Source: JBKPNX01 sp046732855 (lineage in GTDB: Bacteria > Pseudomonadota > Alphaproteobacteria > Geminicoccales > Geminicoccaceae). From it: a DNA stretch of 13,414 nucleotides. A program made the position numbers and the translations under genes. The first letter of the stretch is position 1. Each line of letters opens with the position of its first letter. A model generated the notes under the pieces. It was not told the DNA's origin and searched no databases. It saw nothing but the letters and a program-made list of their open reading frames with translations. Location of the stretch: assembly GCA_046732855.1 (NCBI GenBank), contig JBKPNX010000179.1, positions 1-13,414 of the forward strand, given 5' to 3'. Below are positions 7,980-13,414 of this stretch, piece by piece.

Positions 7980-8822
7980 ATGAAGGCCAGGAACTTGTCC
8001 CCCAAGCCGGTGCTGCCGGCCGGCGCACAGCCCGAGCTGTTGGCCGCGGTGCGCGCGTACTGGAACGGCCACATCCACGACTGGAAAGTCGCCCGCGCGC
8101 CGGCCGGCAGCAAACAGTTCTTCGAGGAGATCGAGGCCTATCGCTACGAGAAGCTCGACTACCTGCCGCAGCTGGTGAATTTCGCCGGGTATTCCGGCAA
8201 GCGCGTCCTGGACGTCGGCAGCGGGGTCGGCAACGATCTGTCCCGCTTCGCCCGCCACGGCGCCGAGGTGGTGGGCATCGATCTGGCCGAACGCTCGATC
8301 GAGCTGGCGCGAGACAACTTTCGGCAGCGCGGGCTCGCCGGCGAGTTCCATCTCATGGACGGCGAGCAGCTCGAGTTTCCCGCCGACAGTTTCGACCTCG
8401 TTTTCTGTCACACCGTGCTGCACTTCACGCCGCAACCGCGTCGCATGGTCGAGGAGATCCATCGGGTGCTGCGCCCGGGGGGCGAAGCAGTCATCATGAC
8501 GGTCAACCGTCGCTCCTGGCTGAACCTGCTCCAGAAGGTGATGCAGGTCGAGATCGACCACCTCGATGCTCCGGTCTTCCGGCAGTTCACTGCGGCCGAG
8601 TTCCGGGAACTCCTTGCGCCTTTCCCCCATGTGCGGATCATCGCCGCGCGCTTCCCAGTGCGCACCAAGATCCACGGCGGCCTCAAGGGCCGGCTCTACA
8701 ACGCTCTTTTCGTCGATCTGTTCAACGCAGTGCCCCGGCGTTGGGTACAGTCGAGCGGCCACCACCTCATGGCCTTCGCCTCGAAGCCTGCCTCGGCCCC
8801 GGCGGCACGTGGCGCGACATGA
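7980..8822 (+). CDS. Class I SAM-dependent methyltransferase
   Basis: This 280-residue protein has the methyltransferase Rossmann motifs in order: motif I VLDVGSGVGND (76-86), the acidic strand-2 end GIDLAERS (99-106), the FDLVFCHTVLHF strand-4 region (about 139-150), and the post-motif block EIHRVLRPGGEAVIMTV. It resembles UbiE/Methyltransf_11-type enzymes, which cover sugars, lipids and quinones, so the substrate is open. The frame extends upstream to GTG 7902, but the Arg/Gly-rich leader there looks non-coding, so ATG 7980 is preferred; neither has a strong Shine-Dalgarno. The 135 bases between the glycosyltransferase stop and this start hold nothing recognisable. The stop overlaps the start of the next gene (ATGA at 8819-8822), indicating translational coupling with the FAD oxidoreductase. 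Confidence 0.87.
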   Translation: MKARNLSPKPVLPAGAQPELLAAVRAYWNGHIHDWKVARAPAGSKQFFEEIEAYRYEKLDYLPQLVNFAGYSGKRVLDVGSGVGNDLSRFARHGAEVVGIDLAERSIELARDNFRQRGLAGEFHLMDGEQLEFPADSFDLVFCHTVLHFTPQPRRMVEEIHRVLRPGGEAVIMTVNRRSWLNLLQKVMQVEIDHLDAPVFRQFTAAEFRELLAPFPHVRIIAARFPVRTKIHGGLKGRLYNALFVDLFNAVPRRWVQSSGHHLMAFASKPASAPAARGAT

Positions 8823-10507
8823 GGCGAGATCTCACACGGCTCGCCGAGCAGCGCTTCGATCTGCTGGTCGTCGGCGCCGGGATCCATGGCGCCTGCGTCG
8901 CGCGTGACGCGGCATTGCGTGGCCTGCGCGTCGCGATTATCGATCGCGGCGACTTTGGCGGTGCCACCTCGCACAACTCCTTCAAACTGATCCACGGCGG
9001 CCTGCGATACCTGCAGCATCTCGATCTGCTTCGCGTTCGGCAATCGCTTGCCGAACGGCGCTTCTGGCTTGGCGCCGCGGCGCACTTGATCCGCCCGCTG
9101 CGGTTTGTGATTCCGACCTACGGTCACGGTTCGCGCGGTCGCGAGGCGCTCTGGTTAGCGCTCCGCATGCACGACCTGATCGGCTTCGACCGCAGCCGCG
9201 ACCTGCCGCCCTGCCAGCGCGTGCCGCCGGGCAGAGTGCTCTCCCGGGACGAGGTGCTCGGCTTGATCCCGGGCCTCTCCGACAAGACGTTGACCGGGGG
9301 CGCGGCATGGTACGACGGCCAGATGGAAGACGCTGATCGCGTGCTGCTGGAATGTCTCATGGACGCGGCCGAGGCCGACGCCGCGGCCGCCAACTACGTA
9401 GCCGCGACGAGTCTGCTGGGCCGCGCCGAGCAGGTAGAGGGCATCCGGGCACGCGATCTCCTGACAGATGACGAGTTCGAGGTACGTGCGGCCCTGACGG
9501 TGAACTGCACCGGCCCCTGGGTCGCCCAGGTTCTTCGCCTCGCGCCCCGGTCGGTGGCCGCCGCGGGCCTGGCCGGCCTCGCCAAAGCCATGAATCTGGT
9601 GACCCGCCGCCTGATCGAGGGCGAACACGCCGTCGGCGTGGCAAGCGCCCGGCGCTCCGATGCCGTGATCGGCAGGAATGCCCGGCTCTACTTCATCACG
9701 CCCTGGGCCGGACAGTCGGTAATCGGCACCGCCCACCTGCCTTATCAGGGCTCGCCCGACACATGGCGGATCGACGAGGCGGAGGTCGGTCAGTTCATTG
9801 TCGAGATCAACGCCGCGTACCCTGCCGCGCGGCTCGGCCCCGAGGATGTGCGCTACTGCTATGGCGGTCTCACGCCAGCCGAGGGAGAAGCCGACGGCCA
9901 GGTCCGGCGCAGTCGGCAGAGCCAGGTCTTGGACCACGCCCGCCGTGATGGGCTGAGCGGCCTGATCAGCGTGCTCGGCGTCAAGTACACGACCGCCCGC
10001 CTCGTCGCCGAGCGCGCCGTCGACCTCGCCTTCGAGAAGCTGGGCCGCCGTTCGCCGCGCTGCGAGGCCAAGCTGAGGCCGTTGCCCGGCAGTCGCGGCC
10101 TGGAGGACCCGGCCGCGCTTGCGCGGGAGCTTCGGGTTGAGCTCGGGCCAATGGCGGGCTCTGACGCAATCGCGTTGCTCAAGCCCTATGGCACGGCCTA
10201 TCGCCGGGTGCTGGAGAGTGCGCCGCCCATCGGCAGCGCGCTCGAGCGGGTGTTCCGGGGCGCCTGCCTCCATGCCGTCCGCAATGAGATGGCGGTTCGA
10301 CTGGGGGATCTCGTCCTCCACCGCAACAGCCTGGCGGCGCGCGAGGGGCTCTCGCTCGAGCGGTTCGAATGGTGCGCCGAGATCATGCGTCGCGAGCTCG
10401 GGTGGACGGAGCGGCGCAACGCGGCCGAGCTCGAAGCCGCCCGGACTTTGGCGCAGGCGAGTTACGTACGCCTCCTGCCCGCGAGCGATACCAGACCCGC
10501 GGCATAG
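8819..10507 (+). CDS. GlpD-like FAD-dependent oxidoreductase (glycerol-3-phosphate dehydrogenase family)
   Basis: This 562-residue protein has the FAD-binding N-terminus LLVVGAGIHGACVARDAALRG (quoted in part: GAGIHG at 19-24, GATSHNSFKLIHGGLRYLQ at 48-66), an NCTGPWV block, YFITPWAGQSVIGTAH in the substrate domain, LISVLGVKYTTAR around 382-394 (corresponding to the GGKWTT-type block of GlpD) and a helical C-terminal domain near 440-550. The length fits full GlpD enzymes, which oxidise sn-glycerol-3-phosphate to dihydroxyacetone phosphate and pass electrons to quinone at the membrane. Two positions differ from textbook GlpD: TSSRSSK reads TSHNSFK, and GGK reads GVK. It overlaps the methyltransferase by four bases and sits among glycan genes, not beside glpF/glpK/glpR, so a biosynthetic role on a glycerol-like or sugar substrate is plausible. 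Family assignment is firm; the substrate is inferred. Confidence 0.87.
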   Translation: MRRDLTRLAEQRFDLLVVGAGIHGACVARDAALRGLRVAIIDRGDFGGATSHNSFKLIHGGLRYLQHLDLLRVRQSLAERRFWLGAAAHLIRPLRFVIPTYGHGSRGREALWLALRMHDLIGFDRSRDLPPCQRVPPGRVLSRDEVLGLIPGLSDKTLTGGAAWYDGQMEDADRVLLECLMDAAEADAAAANYVAATSLLGRAEQVEGIRARDLLTDDEFEVRAALTVNCTGPWVAQVLRLAPRSVAAAGLAGLAKAMNLVTRRLIEGEHAVGVASARRSDAVIGRNARLYFITPWAGQSVIGTAHLPYQGSPDTWRIDEAEVGQFIVEINAAYPAARLGPEDVRYCYGGLTPAEGEADGQVRRSRQSQVLDHARRDGLSGLISVLGVKYTTARLVAERAVDLAFEKLGRRSPRCEAKLRPLPGSRGLEDPAALARELRVELGPMAGSDAIALLKPYGTAYRRVLESAPPIGSALERVFRGACLHAVRNEMAVRLGDLVLHRNSLAAREGLSLERFEWCAEIMRRELGWTERRNAAELEAARTLAQASYVRLLPASDTRPAA

Positions 10508-10511
10508 AGCG

Positions 10512-10543
10512 GCCGCCGCATGAACTTGGAACACCGCGGCGGC
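10512..10543 (+). terminator. Candidate hairpin (attenuator or weak terminator) between the oxidoreductase and SDR genes
   Basis: GCCGCCGC at 10512-10519 pairs exactly with GCGGCGGC at 10536-10543 across a 16-base loop, followed by TTGTTGA. The stem begins five bases after the TAG stop of the GlpD-like gene. The long loop and short T-run make it weaker than a typical intrinsic terminator; partial read-through into the SDR gene or mRNA stabilisation would also fit. Confidence 0.4.
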
Positions 10544-10562
10544 TTGTTGAGGGATGCGAGAA

Positions 10563-10570
10563 GAGAGAGG
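10563..10570 (+). promoter_or_regulatory. Shine-Dalgarno region of the SDR gene
   Basis: The purine-rich GAGAGAGG lies 11 bases ahead of ATG 10582. It decides the start within a longer open frame that runs back into the GlpD-like gene. Confidence 0.6.
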
Positions 10571-10581
10571 AATTCTGCGCG

Positions 10582-11568
10582 ATGAAACCCAAAGTGCTGG
10601 TCACGGGCGCCAACGGCTACACCGGCAGCTGGTTCTGCCGCTATCTGGCGGAACGCGGCTGGCCGACGCGGGGCATGTACTATCCGCCCGATGGCAAGCC
10701 CGAGTTCAGCCACCCTGGTTTGGAGTTCGTGCCCGGCGACGTGTTGGACCGCGACAGCATCCGGCGCGCGCTCGAGGGGGTCGAGATCGTCCAGAATATC
10801 GCAGCACTCTACCGGCCGACCAACGTGCCCCAGAAGGCCTATTGGGCGGTGAATGTCGAGGGCGTACGCAACATGGTGGAGGAAGCGGCGGAGGCGGGCG
10901 TCAAGCGCTTCGTCCAATGCTCGACGATGGGCGTGCACGGCACAGTCGAGCATCCGCCGGGCGACGAAGACTCGCCGATCCGCCCGGACGACTACTATCA
11001 GCAGACGAAGTACGAAGGCGAAGTCCTGGCTCTGGCGCGCGGCCGCGAGCTCGGCCTGCCGGTCGCCGTGGTGCGGCCGGCCGGCATCTACGGACCGTGC
11101 GAGCGGCGCTTTCTCAAGCTCGCCAAGACCATCAAAAAGCGCCAGTTCATCATGTTCGGCTCCGGCGAGGTCACCTATCACTTCGTCCACGTCGACGACC
11201 TGTCCGACGGCTTCGTCTTGGCCCAGGATAAAGATGAGGCGATCGGCCAATCGTTCATCATCGCCGACGATCACGCGATCACGCTCAACGAGACGGTACG
11301 TGCGATCTCCGAGGCGCTAGATATGCCGGTGCCGCGCCTGCGCCTGCCCTATTTCCTGCTCTATGCCGCCTCGGCGATTTGCGAGCTCGCGTGTAAGCCG
11401 TTCGCGATCTCGGCCCCGCTGCACCGCCGCCGGGCGGCGTGGTTCAACTCGACCAGGGCGTTCGATATCCGCAAAGCGCGCCGCCTCCTCGGCTACCAGC
11501 CGAAGATCCCGCCCGAGCGGGGTCTCAAGGAGATGGTGCACTCCTTCACCGAGGCGGGCTGGCTGTGA
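10582..11568 (+). CDS. Extended-SDR NAD(P)-dependent epimerase/dehydratase family protein
   Basis: This 328-residue protein begins KVLVTGANGYTGSW, with the GxxGxxG cofactor loop at 9-15. It then shows the acidic block GDVLDRDSI (52-60), the catalytic Ser in QCSTMGVHG (Ser114) and the YxxxK pair Tyr139/Lys143, followed by PAGIYGP and FVHVDDLSDGF, all in the order of extended SDR enzymes. Members interconvert or dehydrate nucleotide sugars, and related 3-beta-HSD/dihydroflavonol-reductase-like ones act on other small molecules; which applies here is not visible. A hydrophobic patch near the C-terminus (YFLLYAASAICELACK) could make contact with membrane or a lipid substrate. The start is supported by a purine-rich ribosome binding site. 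The stop overlaps a GTG that opens the broken radical SAM gene (GTGA at 11565-11568). Confidence 0.88.
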   Translation: MKPKVLVTGANGYTGSWFCRYLAERGWPTRGMYYPPDGKPEFSHPGLEFVPGDVLDRDSIRRALEGVEIVQNIAALYRPTNVPQKAYWAVNVEGVRNMVEEAAEAGVKRFVQCSTMGVHGTVEHPPGDEDSPIRPDDYYQQTKYEGEVLALARGRELGLPVAVVRPAGIYGPCERRFLKLAKTIKKRQFIMFGSGEVTYHFVHVDDLSDGFVLAQDKDEAIGQSFIIADDHAITLNETVRAISEALDMPVPRLRLPYFLLYAASAICELACKPFAISAPLHRRRAAWFNSTRAFDIRKARRLLGYQPKIPPERGLKEMVHSFTEAGWL

Positions 11569-12467
11569 TTGTGAACGGAGTGCCGGCGCGCCAGCGCTCG
11601 AGTTTGATGGCGAGGGCGCGTCACCGAAACCGCGGGCGTTTTTCCGGCGGCGAAATGCTGCACACGGCGGTGCGCGAGCCAATCTTATACCCGCTCCTCA
11701 ATGCCCTGCGCGAGAAATACGGGGCGGACGGCGCGAGGATTGTCGTCCAGACGAACGGCGATCTGGTGACCGAGAAGATCATCTCGGAGCTGCTTGACCG
11801 CAATGTCTGGATAGTCTCGGTCGCGGGAATGGACGACTTCCACGTCGGCGTGGAAGGCCAAAAACGCGTGCCGTTGCAGGAGCGCTTGACGCGCTGGTTC
11901 GAGGCGGCTGGCATGCGTCGCTCCGGCCTGCAGGTGACCAACCGCCAGTGGCACCCAGAAGGACGGACCCCTTTACAGCTTTTTCGGCGCGACCGAGGAC
12001 GCCTGGATTGGCAGGATCTGGCCGCGCGGTCGGGCGTGGACGAACGATCTGTCGCGTGCCGGGATCTCCGACATTTTCTGCAATGCCTGGTCGGGCGGGC
12101 TTAACTTCCTCAACCACCGCTACGCCGGCTCCGAGGTCGCGATCGACGCCGACGGCAACGTCTACCCTTGCTGCATGGAGGCCAAGCTGCCGATCGGCAA
12201 CCTGACCGAGGAGAGGCTCAAGGAGATCCTCGACGACCTCGCCGGGCATCCGGCCTACGAGGCGATCTCATGGGTCATCCCGAACGCATGGGGCTCGCGC
12301 CGGGTTTGAGCATGGAGAGCTTTCTCGCTGCCTGCGCAGTCGTGACCCCCGGCGGTCGCGCCTATCGCAATCTGTGCATCGGCTGCGACCGCTTCCACGA
12401 GGACGTGCTGGGCCCGGTGGTCCGCGATCTACGCGACAGGCGCCGCGCGCGCCGCATCGTCGCATAG
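11565..12467 (+). pseudogene. Broken radical SAM/SPASM-domain enzyme (5'-truncated, two frameshifts)
   Basis: The first part (frame of 11565, GTG overlapping the SDR stop) reads FSGGEMLHTA, VVQTNGDLVTEKI and NVWIVSVAGMDDFHVG, which match the GGE, TNG and later strands of a radical SAM barrel. At about 11961 one extra G shifts the frame; removing it gives HPE-DGPLYSFFGATEDAW. The next frame then runs through CNAWSGG, AIDADGNVYPCCMEAKLPIGNL, a clear SPASM-type auxiliary-cluster region. At 12269/12270 one base is missing, and the original frame resumes with MGHPERMGLAPGLS and ends with NLCIGCDRFHEDVLGPV before TAG 12465-12467. The N-terminal CX3CX2C needed for the SAM-binding iron-sulfur cluster is absent in all three frames, because only about 20 residues precede the GGE. 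As it stands the gene cannot make an active enzyme. Sequencing error could explain the two indels but not the missing N-terminus. Confidence 0.8.
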
Positions 12468-12501
12468 CGCATGGCTGAGCCGCGAGGCGCGTCCGCCCCT
12501 A

Positions 12502-13157
12502 TTGCTACACCCGGCTCCGAGGCCCCCGACCACGCGCGTCGCCGCGCCGGGCCGCTGGCTCGGGATCTTCCCGCCCTTGCCGCTTGCGGTTTTCCTCGCG
12601 CCGATCGCGACCGGCCTGCTGGGCACCTTGCTGCCGTCGTTCGGCATCCTGCCCGCGCTTGGCGGCACGCGACTGTCTATCGACGCCTGGCGCAGCTGCT
12701 CGCCGCGCCCGGCACCGCAACGGCGCTCCGGCTCAGATCAGCACCGGCATCGCCGCGACCGTGTCCTGTCGCTTCTGCTGACTCTCGCCTTTTGCGCGAG
12801 CTTTCAGGGCACCCGCCTGTTCGCCCATACCCAGCGCCTGCGGGCCCCGCTGCTCGCGATCCCGCACGCGGCGTTCGCGATCGGCATCGCCTTCCTGCTG
12901 GCGCCGAGCGGCTGGATCGCGCGCCTGCTGTCCCCCTGACTGACCGGCTGGGCGCGGCCGCCCGATCTTGCCCTGGTGCAGGACCCCTTGGGCCTTGCCA
13001 TGACCGTCACCCTGGTGACCAAAGAGGTGCCGTTTCTTCTGCTGATGACGCTCGCGGCGCTCAGCCAGACGCCGGCGGAACGTGTGCTGACGCTGGCTCG
13101 AACGATGGGTTACGGCAGGATCTCGGCCTCGCTGAAGTTCATCCCGCCCCTCATCTA
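12502..13157 (+). pseudogene. Decayed YnjC-like ABC transporter permease, C-terminally truncated
   Basis: Fragments in shifting frames line up with the inner-membrane permease YnjC of the putative YnjBCD transporter: GTLLPSFGILPALGGTRLSIDAWR, then QLLAAPGTATALRL, STGIAATV, LSLLLTLAFCASFQGTRLF (each quoted in part), PHAAFAIGIAFLLAPSGW and EVPFLLLMTLAALSQ. Frame changes occur near 12693, 12736 and 12765; each is explained by one missing base, and together they restore the original frame. In the LLSP-x-LTGW block the expected Trp codon is TGA (12937-12939). Similarity stops at LKFIPPLI plus the first two bases of a Tyr codon (13157), less than halfway through a normal permease. The 5' end is uncertain: TTG 12502 opens the frame, but ATG 12471 in another frame could be the old start with a further shift. 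The rest of the transporter operon is not in the window. Confidence 0.75.
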
Positions 13158-13193
13158 AGCTCGGCGACCGGCCCAAGCGCCTTCAAGGAATGC
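13158..13193. other. Junction between the permease remnant and the phage portal remnant
   Basis: These 36 bases belong recognisably to neither the permease on the left (+ strand) nor the portal on the right (- strand). Both genes lose similarity at its borders, so this marks a rearrangement, deletion or assembly join. No obvious direct or inverted repeat or integrase-type core is seen. Confidence 0.5.
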
Positions 13194-13414
13194 CCTGCCC
13201 TCGCGCAGGCTCGAGTAGTTCGCCTGGCGCAGGTCGCCAGTCACGTTGGTGTACGGCACGCCCATGGCGGCGCAACAGGCCAGCAGCGTGCGGTACTGGA
13301 ACGCCTCGTAGCTGCCGCCAACGTCGGCGGGATCAGAGAACTTGATGTCCTCGCCCGGCAGCAGCAGCTGCATCGTCCCGGGTTGCAGGCCGATCAACGC
13401 CGCGCCGTCGGCAT
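13194..13414 (-). pseudogene. Lambda-family phage portal protein fragment
   Basis: Read from the right edge, the - strand frame gives blocks typical of the C-terminal half of lambda-type portal proteins: LQPGTMQLLLPGEDIKFSDP, ADVGGSYEAFQYRTLLACC, GVPYTNVTGDLRQANYSSLREGR. The portal forms the dodecameric ring through which DNA enters the phage head. The gene is cut at its 5' end by the window edge. Recognisable similarity stops after LREGR (13194), where the family normally continues with a Phe-Arg-Arg-rich helix; the frame then runs 12 unrelated codons to TAG at 13155-13157. It is therefore a truncated prophage relic or the edge of a rearranged prophage. Other head or packaging genes, if present, would lie to the right of the window. 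Confidence 0.78.

Noticed and set aside
7767..8765. 332-codon - strand open frame opposite the methyltransferase
   Set aside because: The + strand has ordered SAM-binding motifs; the antisense translation resembles no known fold and is a codon-bias artefact.
9155..10534. 459-codon - strand open frame opposite the GlpD-like gene
   Set aside because: GC-rich antisense shadow; the + strand frame carries all GlpD motifs and the translation here shows none.
12937..12939. TGA at a conserved Trp position, as might arise with a UGA=Trp code or selenocysteine
   Set aside because: TGA is used as a normal stop by intact genes here (for example 1954-1956, 3889-3891, 11566-11568), the surrounding gene has frameshifts, and the expected residue is Trp, not Cys/Sec; simple decay is enough.

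Overview
The window looks like part of a surface-polysaccharide (capsule, O-antigen or exopolysaccharide) locus from a high-GC Gram-negative bacterium, probably a member of the Pseudomonadota. That assignment rests on gene content and composition only: a Wzx-type flippase, a CapA-type protein, a NodU-type carbamoyltransferase, a YnjC-type permease remnant and a lambda-family portal remnant. No rRNA, tRNA or other phylogenetic marker is present. I saw no CRISPR array, tRNA, insertion sequence or attachment site.

Left block (1-5700). The 3' part of a CapA-family metallophosphatase-like gene on the + strand faces three genes on the - strand. In transcription order these are a NodU/CmcH-type carbamoyltransferase, an asparagine-synthetase-like protein with altered active-site motifs, and a multi-spanning flippase. 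The first two have GTG starts with good Shine-Dalgarno sequences. Together they suggest carbamoylation, and perhaps amide transfer, on a glycan repeat unit that is then flipped across the inner membrane.

Middle (5701-6515). An 815-base divergent gap has no convincing gene. It contains two GC-rich inverted repeats, a short direct repeat and possible promoter sequence for the leftward genes.

Right block (6516-11568). Four tightly packed + strand genes encode a GT4 glycosyltransferase, a SAM-dependent methyltransferase, a GlpD-like FAD oxidoreductase (ATGA overlap with the methyltransferase) and an extended SDR epimerase/dehydratase. A candidate hairpin lies between the last two. The combination suggests synthesis of a modified sugar or glycerol-linked unit, but the product cannot be named from sequence.

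Right edge (11565-13414). Three broken genes lie end to end. The first is a radical SAM/SPASM enzyme that has lost its N-terminal cluster-binding region and carries two opposing frameshifts. The second is a YnjC-like ABC permease with three single-base deletions, a Trp-to-TGA nonsense change and a lost C-terminus. The third is a lambda-type phage portal fragment on the opposite strand, joined within about 36 bases of the permease break. This is either a genomic scar left by a phage or an error-prone/chimeric end of the assembly; read mapping would decide.
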